From: Rhodobacteraceae bacterium MED-G08
GTDB taxonomy: Bacteria; Pseudomonadota; Alphaproteobacteria; Rhodobacterales; Rhodobacteraceae
DNA length: 64,000 nt
NCBI GenBank assembly: GCA_002457055.1
Contig: NTKT01000006.1
Span: 1 to 64,000, forward strand
Direction: 5' to 3'
Every line of letters starts with the position of its first letter. The first letter of the stretch is position 1. Positions 16,346-25,810 of the stretch are shown here, piece after piece. The notes beneath the pieces are model-generated. The model was not told where the DNA came from. It made no database searches and worked only from the letters and a program-made list of their open reading frames with translations. Made by a program: the position numbers and the translations under genes.

Positions 16346-16364
16346 CCGGGCTAACAAAGCCCGG
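16346..16364. terminator. GC-rich hairpin between convergent genes
   Basis: A 7-bp stem CCGGGCT/AGCCCGG with loop AACAA, followed on the plus strand by an AT-rich tract (CATTAATTTTAAAATTTT). It lies between the regulator (plus) and the small membrane ORF after amtB (minus), where a bidirectional terminator is expected. The stem stands out against AT-rich surroundings. Confidence 0.55.
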
Positions 16365-16375
16365 CCTCATTAATT

Positions 16376-16540
16376 TTAAAATTTTGAAGATTTCTTTGCT
16401 TCTGAGCTTTGTCCAACAACTAGGACAAAAACACATATCGCTGCTGCAATCAAAGTCGTAATGCCTGGAAGGGCTGTTCCCCATCCCATAAACATTGCTC
16501 CATCAACAACAGACCATGAAGCTTCACTATATGGAAACAT
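16376..16540 (-). CDS. Small membrane protein (54 aa) downstream of amtB
   Basis: A 54-codon ORF, starting MFPYSEASWSVVDGAMFMGW and carrying one membrane helix, about residues 26-43 (GITTLIAAAICVFVLVVG), then a Lys/Ser tail (SEAKKSSKF). It begins 20 bases after the amtB stop on the same strand, with AAAGGA upstream of the ATG, so the two are probably co-transcribed. Composition is protein-like and the frame ends just before the GC-rich hairpin. I do not recognise a family. It occupies the partner position of an ammonium channel where a PII gene might be expected, but it is not PII-like. Confidence 0.6.
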   Translation of the reverse strand: MFPYSEASWSVVDGAMFMGWGTALPGITTLIAAAICVFVLVVGQSSEAKKSSKF

Positions 16541-16560
16541 TTCTTTTCCTTTCTATCTGT

Positions 16561-17952
16561 TTACTCAGCAGGCGGCGCTGATTGCGCAATGCCTTCTGGA
16601 TATCCTTGTGCTGGAACCTTAACGGTATCCATTCCGGCCTCTTCTGCTCCTGCAGGCACTCTAAGCATGCCAAACATATTTAGGATGTATGAAGCTATGT
16701 ATCCCGGAACAAAACCAAGCAAAAAGAATACTATCGCACCAACTATTTGCCCGTACAACGTGATTGTCGGAACCCCAACATCTCCTCCAAGAGCAGGAAA
16801 GCCAGATCCAAAAATTCCAAGCAATACCACGCCATATAGCCCGATCGTACCGTGGACTGTGACTGCACCAACTGCATCATCAATTCCTCTACGTTCTAAC
16901 CACGTCGCGCAGTATTTCAAAATCACACCGGCGGAAAAAGCAATTATAAAGGTTAGTGCTGGATAATAAATATCCAAGCCAGATGCTGTTGAGATAATTC
17001 CGGCAAGAGCACCTGACATCATCCAAAATGGATCCTTGGTCATTACCCATGCGCCAATTATACCACCTGCGATAGCCATCAATATATTAAACGCTAAAGC
17101 TGAAAAGGTTATCGGAGTGCCGTAAATAGTAGTAGGCATGTGCCCTAACCACGACCACGCTTCCCCTGGCAAAATAACGCACGCCATCAAGAAGCCCCAA
17201 AAACCCACGATAATGAACATAAGTCCGATAACTGTCAGCGGTAAATTGTGACCTGCAATATGGTTTGCAGTCCCGTCAGCATTGAATTTTCCAATACGTG
17301 GACCCAAGTTGATCAGCACTCCCAAAGCGAAGAAACCTGCAACAGCGTGCACTAAGCCAGCAGCTCCAAAGTCATGAACTCCAAACTGTGTCACTAACCA
17401 ACCGTCGGCATGCCAACCCCAAGCAGCTGCCACGACCCAGGCAAATGAACCAAGAATCACTGCTAGTATAACAAACCCAACAGTTTGAATTCGCTCAATT
17501 ACCGAACCAGACATAATCGATGCTGTTGTAGCTGCAAACAAGGCAAACGCTCCAAAGAAAACGCCAGAAGCCTGATCAGCAGCATTTGGCCCCATATACT
17601 GGGCAGATTCGCCCCATCCCCAGGCTATTGCGCTTGCATAGGCCGCACCAGAAATCCCATTGGGACCCTCGCTGAAAGTTAACCCTGTAGGAAAACCCCA
17701 GTACACCCACCAACCAAAGAAGTAAAAGGTTGGTATCATGAACGCAAATGCAAGCAAGTTTTTAGTACCTGATGACAATACATTTTTGGCCCTCGACGCC
17801 CCCATCTCATACGCTAAAAATCCAGCGTGAATTATGATCATAAGTGGGATCGACAAATAATAAAAAACTTCGGCGAAACTTGTATTTGTAACGCCTGCAC
17901 TACTCTGAAGAGCAGCGATTTGTGCGGTTAATTCCGCAATTTGACTTTCCAT
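16561..17952 (-). CDS. amtB: Ammonium transporter
   Basis: A 463-residue Amt/MEP/Rh channel with about 11-12 membrane helices. Family segments include FFGWWVYWGFPTG (near residues 80-92), HDFGAAGLVHAVAGFFAL with the first pore His, and VHGTIGLYGVVLLG with the second. The N-terminus has a short coiled coil (MESQIAELTAQIAALQSS) instead of a signal peptide, an extension found in some marine alphaproteobacterial members. Divergent from tmm across about 200 bases. Ammonium is a product or co-substrate of methylamine use (GmaS/Mgs turnover), and Amt channels may also pass methylammonium, so co-location with this pathway is sensible. Confidence 0.95.
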   Translation of the reverse strand: MESQIAELTAQIAALQSSAGVTNTSFAEVFYYLSIPLMIIIHAGFLAYEMGASRAKNVLSSGTKNLLAFAFMIPTFYFFGWWVYWGFPTGLTFSEGPNGISGAAYASAIAWGWGESAQYMGPNAADQASGVFFGAFALFAATTASIMSGSVIERIQTVGFVILAVILGSFAWVVAAAWGWHADGWLVTQFGVHDFGAAGLVHAVAGFFALGVLINLGPRIGKFNADGTANHIAGHNLPLTVIGLMFIIVGFWGFLMACVILPGEAWSWLGHMPTTIYGTPITFSALAFNILMAIAGGIIGAWVMTKDPFWMMSGALAGIISTASGLDIYYPALTFIIAFSAGVILKYCATWLERRGIDDAVGAVTVHGTIGLYGVVLLGIFGSGFPALGGDVGVPTITLYGQIVGAIVFFLLGFVPGYIASYILNMFGMLRVPAGAEEAGMDTVKVPAQGYPEGIAQSAPPAE

Positions 17953-18140
17953 TTTCAGCTCCCTATTAGCTCAAATTGTAATCACACCTATGGTATGACG
18001 TTCTCACTCAAACACTAAAAGTGGTAAAAGATAAAGTTTTTTTTTCCATAAATTCACTATTATTTCCTGAGAGTTGAAAAATTTTCATAAACGTGCATTC
18101 TAAGGAAACAATTGAGTGTATTAGAACATTTCAAATTGTC

Positions 18141-18156
18141 AGGAGGATGAAAATTG
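18141..18156 (+). promoter_or_regulatory. Shine-Dalgarno that fixes a TTG start for tmm
   Basis: A full AGGAGG at 18141-18146 is placed seven bases before TTG at 18154. No in-frame ATG lies in the first codons, so the strong site decides the start. The region 17953-18140 between amtB and tmm is AT-rich; I saw no confident -35/-10 pair in it. Confidence 0.7.
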
Positions 18157-19488
18157 ACAAAAAGAGTAGCTGTGATTGGAGCTGGCCCATCAGGTTTAGC
18201 GGTGCTCCGTGCTTTTCAAACTGCAAAGGCGAATGGCGATGAAATCCCAGAAATAGTTTGCTTCGAGAAACAAGATAACTGGGGTGGCCTATGGAATTAT
18301 ACTTGGCGAACTGGCCTCGATCAATATGGTGAGGCAGTTCATGGCTCTATGTATAGATATCTATGGTCTAACGGTCCTAAAGAGGGATTGGAGTTTGCAG
18401 ACTACTCTTTCGAGGAACATTTTGGGAAACAGATTGCAAGCTACCCTCCCAGATCAGTTTTATTTGATTATATTGAGGGCCGGATTAAGAAAACTGATGT
18501 GCGAGACTGGATTAAATTTTCTACAGCCGTAAAAAATGTTGAGGAGTCTGATGGTGGTTTTACGGTAACAACATGTGATTTAACAACTTCAAACACAAAT
18601 GTCGGATATTTTGATCACGTGATTGTTTGCTCAGGTCATTTTAGCACGCCAAATATGCCTAGCTTTGACGGATTTGAACGATTTCCCGGCCGTATCCTCC
18701 ATGCCCATGACTTCCGTGACGCAACAGAATTCCAAGGGAAAGATGTCCTCCTTATAGGCACAAGTTATTCTGCAGAGGATATTGGCAGTCAGTGCTGGAA
18801 GTATGGCGCCAAGTCTATAACAGTTAGTCATCGAACTGCTGCCATGGGGTATGACTGGCCCGCAAATTGGGAAGAGGTCCCTTTGCTGACAAAGGTCGAT
18901 GGTCAAACAGCTTACTTTAAAGATGGATCCTCAAAAACTATTGATGCAATTGTATTATGTACAGGATATTTGCATTATTTCCCATTCATGGAAGATAAGC
19001 TGAGACTAGTTACCGCGAATAGGTTAGCAACTGCCGATCTTTATAAGGGAGTAGCTTTCATTCATAATCCCAAAATACACTACATAGGAATGCAGGATCA
19101 GTGGTTTACTTTCAATATGTTTGACGCCCAAGCTTGGTGGTCGAGGGATGTAATCATGGGCAAAATTGACCTGCCTACCCAAGAAGTTATGATCAGCGAT
19201 GTAAACGATCGCGTGGCTCGTGAAGATGCTGGGCAGGATGATTATGACGCTATTTGGTACCAGGGCGATTATGTAAAGGAATTAATCGATGAGACTGACT
19301 ACCCGGCTTTTGATGTTGAGGGTGCGTGTAAAGTTTTTAAGGAATGGAAAGGGCATAAGAAGACGAACATTATGACCTTTAGAGACAATTCTTACAAGTC
19401 TGTAATCACAGGCTCAATGGCACCGATACATCACACTCCATGGAAAGATGCGATGGACGACACTATCGAAAGCTATTTATTGAATTAG
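18154..19488 (+). CDS. tmm: Trimethylamine monooxygenase (flavin-containing)
   Basis: A 444-residue class B flavin monooxygenase that oxidises trimethylamine to trimethylamine N-oxide using NADPH and O2. The FAD loop is VIGAGPSG at residues 6-13, followed by [10 protein letters not shown]. The FMO identifying sequence [11 protein letters not shown] lies near residues 182-192, and the NADPH loop [10 protein letters not shown] near 205. The segment [19 protein letters not shown] and the C-terminal [14 protein letters not shown] are specific to bacterial Tmm rather than Baeyer-Villiger enzymes. TTG start set by AGGAGG. Genes for N-methylglutamate synthase follow on the same strand after 157 bases. 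High confidence in family and substrate class; dimethyl sulfide is a known side substrate of Tmm. Confidence 0.95.
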   Translation: MTKRVAVIGAGPSGLAVLRAFQTAKANGDEIPEIVCFEKQDNWGGLWNYTWRTGLDQYGEAVHGSMYRYLWSNGPKEGLEFADYSFEEHFGKQIASYPPRSVLFDYIEGRIKKTDVRDWIKFSTAVKNVEESDGGFTVTTCDLTTSNTNVGYFDHVIVCSGHFSTPNMPSFDGFERFPGRILHAHDFRDATEFQGKDVLLIGTSYSAEDIGSQCWKYGAKSITVSHRTAAMGYDWPANWEEVPLLTKVDGQTAYFKDGSSKTIDAIVLCTGYLHYFPFMEDKLRLVTANRLATADLYKGVAFIHNPKIHYIGMQDQWFTFNMFDAQAWWSRDVIMGKIDLPTQEVMISDVNDRVAREDAGQDDYDAIWYQGDYVKELIDETDYPAFDVEGACKVFKEWKGHKKTNIMTFRDNSYKSVITGSMAPIHHTPWKDAMDDTIESYLLN

Positions 19489-19645
19489 GCAAATCATTTA
19501 AATCGATTAAAAAATAATCAGCATTAATTAACTCAAATGAAAATTTTATTCATGCCAATTGTTAATCCTGTACAGATGTTTATAAAGGTATCTGTCATTG
19601 TTCTGCGTTGTGGACAAGGTCTGGTTAAAAAAATGGAGCAGGTTG

Positions 19646-20542
19646 ATGTGTGGCATTGTAGGATTGTTTTTGAAAGATAACAGTTTAGAAGCTAATCTCG
19701 GTAATCTTCTAAGTGACATGCTGATTTCTATGAGTGACAGAGGGCCTGATAGTGCAGGAATCGCTATCTACGCCGATAAGGAAACTGGCAGATCTAAGTT
19801 CACCATTCAATCTGAAAACGCTAAAACAGATTTTGAGGCTTTACCAAATTATCTAAGCAAGCATCTGAATTGCAAGGTAGAGACCAAAGTTAACGATACC
19901 CATTCAGTAGTCATAATAGATGAAAGCGCAACGAGTAAATTCTCAGAAGCTTTAGCATCTTTCAATCCAGAAATACGAATAATGAGCCGTGGCTCGTCAT
20001 TAGAAATTTACAAGGAAGTTGGATTGCCTAAACAAGTAACCCAACGGTTCAATATTCCGCAGATGTCTGGACGGCACGGCATCGGTCACACCCGAATGGC
20101 GACAGAATCTGCTGTCACGACTATGGGAGCTCACCCATTCAATACTGGTCTGGATCAATGCTTAGTTCACAATGGGTCTCTATCTAATCACAACTCTTTA
20201 CGCCGAAGGTTGAGAAGAGAGGGTGTTCATATAGAGACAGAAAATGATACCGAGGTAGGAGCTGCCTATCTGACTTGGAAAATGCAAAACGGTGCAACCC
20301 TAGGCGAAGCGTTGGAAAGTTCTTTGGAGGATTTGGATGGGTTTTTTACCTTTTTAGTGGGAACAGAGGATGGATTTGGGGTTGTTCGAGATCCTATCGC
20401 TTGCAAACCAGCGGTTATGGCAGAAACCGATCAATATGTCGCCTTCGGCAGTGAATATCGGGCATTGGTAAATTTACCAGAAATTGAAAGTGCCCATGTT
20501 TGGGAACCAGAGCCTGCAACAGTATATTTTTGGAAACACTAA
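19646..20542 (+). CDS. mgsA: N-methylglutamate synthase subunit A (class II glutamine amidotransferase)
   Basis: A 298-residue class II glutamine amidotransferase. The mature nucleophile is Cys2 in MCGIVGLF, with GIGHTRMATESAVT and LVHNGSLSNH typical of the GltB/PurF glutaminase fold, and FGSEYRAL near the end. I chose ATG 19646, since it places Cys2 correctly; the frame extends upstream to 19598 with no support. It is the first of three genes that look like a glutamate synthase large subunit split into parts, which is the make-up of N-methylglutamate synthase (methylamine or gamma-glutamylmethylamide plus glutamate pathway). Gap to mgsB is one base. Confidence 0.92.
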   Translation: MCGIVGLFLKDNSLEANLGNLLSDMLISMSDRGPDSAGIAIYADKETGRSKFTIQSENAKTDFEALPNYLSKHLNCKVETKVNDTHSVVIIDESATSKFSEALASFNPEIRIMSRGSSLEIYKEVGLPKQVTQRFNIPQMSGRHGIGHTRMATESAVTTMGAHPFNTGLDQCLVHNGSLSNHNSLRRRLRREGVHIETENDTEVGAAYLTWKMQNGATLGEALESSLEDLDGFFTFLVGTEDGFGVVRDPIACKPAVMAETDQYVAFGSEYRALVNLPEIESAHVWEPEPATVYFWKH

Positions 20543-20543
20543 A

Positions 20544-21227
20544 ATGTTAGAATTTGACCTTCAGGAAAATGGACTCCGAAAGCTGAATAGTGCGTTGCAT
20601 GATCAGAAAGAGAATAGCAATCAGACAGTATGGAAAATAACAAATCCAAAGGGGAGCCATGCAATTGCTGTTGGAATAGACGCACCCATCGAAGTAAACA
20701 TTGAAGGCTCAACAGGGTATTACTGCGGCGGAATGAATAAGCTGGCCAACATTAATGTTAAAGGCTCAGTTGGCCCGGGTGTAGCAGAAAATATGATGAG
20801 TGGCAAAGTTGTAATTGACGGCGATGCCAGCCAGTATGCTGGGGCTACCGGCCACGGGGGCCTCTTAGTCATAAAGGGCAATGCCTCTTCGCGGTGTGGA
20901 ATTTCAATGAAAGGCATAAACATCGTCGTTCACGGAAATATTGGACACATGTCTGCCTTCATGGCTCAGTCAGGTACCCTTGTTGTTTGCGGTGATGCTG
21001 GAGATGCACTCGGCGACAGCCTTTACGAAGCGAAATTATTCGTAAGAGGGAATGTAAAAAGTCTGGGAGCGGATTGTGAAAAGAAGGAAATGCGGCCTGA
21101 ACACCTAGAGCTACTCGAACAGTTACTTTCCGAGGCTGAGTGCGATGCAAAACCCGAGGAATTTACTAGATATGGGTCTGCAAGAAAATTGTATAATTTT
21201 AATATTGATAATTCAGATGCATATTGA
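20544..21227 (+). CDS. mgsB: N-methylglutamate synthase subunit B (GXGXG domain)
   Basis: A 227-residue protein equal to the C-terminal GXGXG beta-helix domain of glutamate synthase. Repeats such as GSTGYYCGGMNKLANINVKG, GPGVAENMMSGKVVIDGDA and GGLLVIKGNASSRCGISMKG show the right-handed helix pattern. The start ATG 20544 comes one base after the mgsA stop; upstream in-frame ATG at 20484 would overlap mgsA. It has no catalytic residues and serves as the scaffold between glutaminase and synthase subunits. Confidence 0.92.
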   Translation: MLEFDLQENGLRKLNSALHDQKENSNQTVWKITNPKGSHAIAVGIDAPIEVNIEGSTGYYCGGMNKLANINVKGSVGPGVAENMMSGKVVIDGDASQYAGATGHGGLLVIKGNASSRCGISMKGINIVVHGNIGHMSAFMAQSGTLVVCGDAGDALGDSLYEAKLFVRGNVKSLGADCEKKEMRPEHLELLEQLLSEAECDAKPEEFTRYGSARKLYNFNIDNSDAY

Positions 21228-21238
21228 GGGTGGATAAA

Positions 21239-22585
21239 ATGAATAAAATTGGAAAAACAAAAATACCACATACAACTCCTAGATACTCTGCAACATTCTC
21301 AAACGACGTAAACAGCGATATACGCCGTGCTGCTGCCACAGGCATATACGACATTAGAGGTGGTGGAGCGAAAAGGAAACTTCCAACCTTTGACGATTTA
21401 TTATTTCTGGGAGCCTCTATTTCGAGATATCCACTGGAGGGGTACCGAGAAAAATGCGAAACGAGCGTAACGATCGGGACGCGGTATGCTAAAAATCCAA
21501 TTGAATTGGATATTCCAATAACAATAGCTGGTATGAGTTTCGGCGCCCTTTCAGGGCCTGCAAAAGAAGCTCTAGGTAGAGGTGCATCTGCAGCAGGAAC
21601 CTCAACAACGACAGGGGACGGTGGGATGACCCCAGAAGAGCGCGGACACTCAACGAAACTAGTTTATCAATACCTTCCATCACGTTACGGCATGAACCCA
21701 GATGACCTTCGGAAGGCTGATGCTATTGAAATAGTCGTTGGTCAAGGAGCAAAACCCGGTGGGGGTGGCATGCTATTAGGTCAAAAAATTTCAGATCGTG
21801 TTGCGGAAATGAGAAATCTGCCAACCGGAATAGACCAGCGCTCTGCATGCAGACACCCTGACTGGACCGGTCCGGATGATCTTGAGATTAAAATATTAGA
21901 GCTTCGCGAAATTACGGGTTGGAAAGTCCCGATCTACGTAAAAGTAGCTGGAGCACGTCCCTACTACGACACCACTTTAGCCATCAAAGCTGGCGCAGAC
22001 GCGATCGTCTTAGACGGAATGCAAGGCGGAACGGCCGCTACTCAAGATGTCTTTATCGAGCATGTAGGGCAGCCAACTCTCGCAATTGTGCGCCCAGCTG
22101 TGCAAGCACTCCAGGATTTAGGAATGCACCGTGAAGTTCAGTTGATACTTTCAGGCGGCATTCGTAATGGAGCCGATGTCGCCAAAGCACTAGCTTTGGG
22201 TGCAGATGCAGTAGCTATTGGTTCTGCAGCATTGATTGCTTTAGGGGATAATGATCCAATTTATGAAGAAGAGTACAATAAACTTGGAACAACTGCAGGA
22301 GCTTACGACGACTGGCATGAGGGTATGGATCCTGCAGGCATTACTACACAGGATCCTGAGCTAATGAAGCGGTTCGATCCTATAGAGGGTGGCCGAAGAT
22401 TGCGAAATTATCTTAAGGTCATGACTTTGGAAGCTCAAACAATAGCTAGGGCTTGCGGAAAAAATCATTTGCATAATTTAGAGCCAGAAGATTTAGTTGC
22501 TCTTACAATAGAGGCTGCTGCTATGGCTCAAGTACCTCTTGCAGGAACTGATTGGTATCCTGGAAAGCCAGGAACATCATATTAA
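21239..22585 (+). CDS. mgsC: N-methylglutamate synthase subunit C (FMN glutamate synthase domain)
   Basis: About 448 residues forming the FMN-binding TIM barrel of glutamate synthase. ITIAGMSFGALSGPAKEALG, GAKPGGGGMLLGQKI, IYVKVAGARPYYDTTLAIK (in part), DAIVLDGMQGGTAATQ and LSGGIRNGADVAKALALGADAVAIGSAAL (in part) are barrel motifs. ATG 21239 is preferred over the in-frame TTG 21224 because GAGGGTGG precedes it. Chemistry known for the family: gamma-glutamylmethylamide or methylamine plus a glutamate-derived acceptor gives N-methylglutamate. Followed by gmaS after about 50 bases, supporting methylamine use over ammonium assimilation. Confidence 0.92.
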   Translation: MNKIGKTKIPHTTPRYSATFSNDVNSDIRRAAATGIYDIRGGGAKRKLPTFDDLLFLGASISRYPLEGYREKCETSVTIGTRYAKNPIELDIPITIAGMSFGALSGPAKEALGRGASAAGTSTTTGDGGMTPEERGHSTKLVYQYLPSRYGMNPDDLRKADAIEIVVGQGAKPGGGGMLLGQKISDRVAEMRNLPTGIDQRSACRHPDWTGPDDLEIKILELREITGWKVPIYVKVAGARPYYDTTLAIKAGADAIVLDGMQGGTAATQDVFIEHVGQPTLAIVRPAVQALQDLGMHREVQLILSGGIRNGADVAKALALGADAVAIGSAALIALGDNDPIYEEEYNKLGTTAGAYDDWHEGMDPAGITTQDPELMKRFDPIEGGRRLRNYLKVMTLEAQTIARACGKNHLHNLEPEDLVALTIEAAAMAQVPLAGTDWYPGKPGTSY

Positions 22586-22636
22586 AGCTGATTGACAAGC
22601 AGATTGCAGCTGAATGAATTGGATTAGGAGAATATA

Positions 22637-23971
22637 ATGACGAAAGACTTAGCAGCATTTGCCAAAGAAAAAGGCGTAAAATATTTTATGATATCATACA
22701 CTGATCTGTTTGGAGGTCAGCGAGCTAAGCTTGTGCCAACTCAGGCAATTGCGGATATGCAAGATGAAGGTGCAGGTTTCGCAGGCTTTGCGACATGGTT
22801 AGACTTTACGCCTGCACATCCAGATATGCTAGCAGTTCCCGATCCAAATAGTGTTATTCAGCTTCCCTGGAAACCGGAAGTTGCTTGGGTAGCGGCAAAT
22901 TGTGTAATGGAGGGTGAGTATGTCGCCCAGGCTCCACGCAATGTTCTGCGTCGGCTTATAGATCAGGCTGCAGCCGACGGAATGCATGTAAAGACAGGAA
23001 TCGAGGCTGAGTTTTTCTTGTTATCACCGGATGGATCACAAATTTCGGACGAATACGACACTGCCTCTAAGCCATGCTATGATCAACAGGCGGTGATGCG
23101 TCGATATGACGTTATAAAAGAAATTTGTGATTATATGCTCGAGTTGGGCTGGGGTCCTTATCAAAATGACCATGAAGATGCTAACGGCCAATTTGAAATG
23201 AATTGGGAATTTGATGATACTTTAGCTACTGCAGACAAACATAGCTTCTTTAAATTTATGACAAAATCTGTGGCTGAAAAACATGGTTTCCGTGCGACTT
23301 TTATGCCTAAACCAGTTGAAGGTTTAACTGGAAACGGATGTCATGCTCATATATCCGTTTGGGATGCCCCGGGGTCTAAAGCAAAGACAAATGTGTTTGC
23401 GACGACCCCGAGTACGGATAGCCAAACGTCTGAACTAGGCCTATCAGAAAAAGGACGGCATTTCCTTGGCGGAATAATGAAGCATGCTTCGGCTTTTGCA
23501 GCGATAACTAACCCTACAGTTAATAGCTATAAGCGAATAAATGCCCCTAGAACTATGTCAGGAGCGACCTGGGCACCCAATTCAGTCACATGGACTGGGA
23601 ATAACAGAACTCATATGGTTCGTGTGCCAGGACCAGGCCGCTTTGAACTGAGGTTAGCAGACGGAGCGACAAATCCCTATCTGCTGCAGGCAGTAATAAT
23701 TGCAGCTGGTCTATCGGGAGTAAAATCCGAAGCTGATCCGGGTAAACGTTACGATATAGACATGTATGCTCAGGGCCATACGGTCAGAGGTGCACCCAAA
23801 TTACCGCTAAATATGCTTGATGCACTGCGCGCATATGACAAAGATAAAGGTCTTAAGGAGGCGATGGGTAAAGAGTTCTCTGAAGCTTATTTGAAACTTA
23901 AGATGGAAGAATGGAACTCTTTCGTTTCACATTTTTCATCTTGGGAAAAGGAAAACACCCTAGATATCTAA
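22637..23971 (+). CDS. gmaS: Gamma-glutamylmethylamide synthetase
   Basis: A 444-residue glutamine synthetase-fold ligase (type III-like) that joins methylamine to glutamate with ATP. Metal- and glutamate-binding segments include GIEAEFFLL (near residues 122-130), QFEMNW, NGCHAHISVWD with the metal His, NSYKRI and NRTHMVRVPGPGRFELRLADGATNPY (in part) near residues 322-348. The adenylylation site of GlnA is absent. The GmaS rather than GlnA call rests on the N-terminal MISYTDLFGGQRAKLVP and on placement directly after mgsABC. AGGAG upstream of the ATG (22627-22631). Confidence 0.94.
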   Translation: MTKDLAAFAKEKGVKYFMISYTDLFGGQRAKLVPTQAIADMQDEGAGFAGFATWLDFTPAHPDMLAVPDPNSVIQLPWKPEVAWVAANCVMEGEYVAQAPRNVLRRLIDQAAADGMHVKTGIEAEFFLLSPDGSQISDEYDTASKPCYDQQAVMRRYDVIKEICDYMLELGWGPYQNDHEDANGQFEMNWEFDDTLATADKHSFFKFMTKSVAEKHGFRATFMPKPVEGLTGNGCHAHISVWDAPGSKAKTNVFATTPSTDSQTSELGLSEKGRHFLGGIMKHASAFAAITNPTVNSYKRINAPRTMSGATWAPNSVTWTGNNRTHMVRVPGPGRFELRLADGATNPYLLQAVIIAAGLSGVKSEADPGKRYDIDMYAQGHTVRGAPKLPLNMLDALRAYDKDKGLKEAMGKEFSEAYLKLKMEEWNSFVSHFSSWEKENTLDI

Positions 23972-24018
23972 AATCTGAGTATCCAAGTCACCAATGACTA
24001 CAAATAAGGCGTCTGCTT

Positions 24019-24864
24019 ATGCTGTCTTTAACATTTGGCCTAGTAGCTGCTGTTTGCTGGGGTCTTCATGATTTTATTATCAGAATTCTTAAGCAACCAA
24101 GAGGGATTTATGCCTCTATAGCTGCTGTTCTATTTTTTGGATGTTTGTTTCAAAGTCCAGTGATAATTCTCTATGCGGATTTTTCTGAGATATCATATCT
24201 TGCCTTATCAGTTTCAGTAGCGTCCGGATCATTTTTTGCACTTGCTGGGATAGCTTTATACAAAGCCTTTGTAATTGGGCCAATAAAGCTAGTTGCACCG
24301 ATTGTTGGTGCATATCCCGTTTTCTCCTTAATTTTCTCTGGTCTAAATGGAAACCTACCAACCTATATACATTTTGGGGCAGTAATTATAATCGTCATCT
24401 CTGCAGGATACGTAGCTGCTTCTAAAGAAGAAAACCAAGGGTCGCTATCAAACAAAAAATCAGCAATTTTTTGGGCAATAGCATCAAGTTTTAGCTTTGC
24501 CTCAAGTTTTGCTCTAGGACAGTATGCTTCGAATTCAAGCGATCAATATGCACTTTTGCTCCCAAATCGCGTCTCTGCTCTTGTGGCTTTAATTTTTATT
24601 GCCAAATACCTAAATATGCCTATCGTCCCGGATTTGTCTGAATGGAGAACCTTTGCTTTTATGGCTTTACTAGATGCTATAGCTCAAGGCTTTGTAATCA
24701 GCTCAGGCAAACTAGAATTTCCAGTTTTTGCGTCTATCAGCGCATCGTTATTCGGCCTGGTCACAATCTTACTAGCGGCATTCATCTTAAAAGAAAGGAT
24801 TTCCCCTAAGCAGTGGATAGCCATATTGTTCGTGTTTTTTGGGTTGACTATACTGTCATATTAA
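24019..24864 (+). CDS. EamA/DMT-family transporter
   Basis: A 281-residue integral membrane protein with about ten helices in two EamA repeats (residues about 1-130 and 150-281). Its substrate cannot be read from sequence. It is 47 bases after gmaS on the same strand and is probably in the same operon, so export or import of a methylamine pathway metabolite is a reasonable guess. Its stop TAA shares the palindrome TTAA with the folD stop on the other strand, a four-base convergent overlap. Confidence 0.85.
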   Translation: MLSLTFGLVAAVCWGLHDFIIRILKQPRGIYASIAAVLFFGCLFQSPVIILYADFSEISYLALSVSVASGSFFALAGIALYKAFVIGPIKLVAPIVGAYPVFSLIFSGLNGNLPTYIHFGAVIIIVISAGYVAASKEENQGSLSNKKSAIFWAIASSFSFASSFALGQYASNSSDQYALLLPNRVSALVALIFIAKYLNMPIVPDLSEWRTFAFMALLDAIAQGFVISSGKLEFPVFASISASLFGLVTILLAAFILKERISPKQWIAILFVFFGLTILSY

Positions 24865-25754
24865 GCAGTTAAACCGACTGGTTCCTCAACATTATTTGCC
24901 CTACATGCAGCTGTTAATGTATTAGCTAGCAAACAGGCTATTGTCATTGGTCCAACGCCGCCTGGAACAGGAGTGACGGCACCTGCGACAGCTGAGCAGC
25001 TGTCATAGTCGACATCACCGACAAGGCGAGTACCACCTTCCGGTTTGTCAATACGATTGATTCCCACGTCAATTACAGTAGCACCTTCTTTGATCCAATC
25101 CCCAGGCACCATCTCTGCACGGCCAACGGCCGCAACTACGATATCAGCTCGTTTAACTACATCTTTTAAATCTTTAGTTCTAGAGTGAGCTATTGTGACA
25201 GTACAGCTGTCTCCAAGTAATAACTGTGCCATGGGCTTTCCAACAATGTTCGATCGACCAATTACAACTGCATCCAATCCAGACAAAGAACCATGATAAT
25301 CACGTAACATCATCAAACAACCCAAAGGCGTGCATGGTACCATTGATTTTTGGCCAGTACCAAGCATCCCAACATTAGAAATGTGAAACCCATCAACATC
25401 CTTTTGAGGAGCGATAGAATTGATGACCAAATCTTCATTTAAATGACCAGGAAGGGGTAATTGAACTAATATACCATGCACATCAGGATCTTCATTCAAT
25501 TTCGATATTAGCTTTAGCAAATCACTTTCAGACGTGGTAGCATCTAATGTATGCTCATATGAATTCATACCAGCTTCAACGGTTTGCTTGCCTTTAGATC
25601 GAACGTATACTTGGCTGGCTGGGTCTTCACCGACCAGAACCACGGCTAAACCTGGCTTTACACCATAATCTTTCTTAAGTTTTGCTACACCTTCGGCGAC
25701 CTTATTTCGTACTCTCAAAGAAAATTCTTTTCCATCAATCACATCCGCAGACAT
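24861..25754 (-). CDS. folD: Methylene-THF dehydrogenase / methenyl-THF cyclohydrolase
   Basis: A 297-residue bifunctional enzyme that interconverts methylene-, methenyl- and formyl-tetrahydrofolate with [18 protein letters not shown] holds the catalytic Lys near residue 56, followed by VQLPLPGH and DVDGFH near 98-122, the NADP loop [11 protein letters not shown] near 165 and [11 protein letters not shown] near 262. It follows ftfL on the minus strand, so together they link C1 units from demethylations to formate. Start ATG 25754 is usual for the family. Confidence 0.96.
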   Translation of the reverse strand: MSADVIDGKEFSLRVRNKVAEGVAKLKKDYGVKPGLAVVLVGEDPASQVYVRSKGKQTVEAGMNSYEHTLDATTSESDLLKLISKLNEDPDVHGILVQLPLPGHLNEDLVINSIAPQKDVDGFHISNVGMLGTGQKSMVPCTPLGCLMMLRDYHGSLSGLDAVVIGRSNIVGKPMAQLLLGDSCTVTIAHSRTKDLKDVVKRADIVVAAVGRAEMVPGDWIKEGATVIDVGINRIDKPEGGTRLVGDVDYDSCSAVAGAVTPVPGGVGPMTIACLLANTLTAACRANNVEEPVGLTA

Positions 25755-25810
25755 AGCTTATTTTCCTTTTTGATTTGAATTATTTGGTAAACTAAAATTG
25801 CTGGATTAGA

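Noticed and set aside
19646-22585. Ordinary glutamate synthase (gltB split by frameshifts)
   Set aside because: Each part has its own start, ribosome site and correct domain border, and gmaS follows; this is the normal three-gene form of N-methylglutamate synthase.
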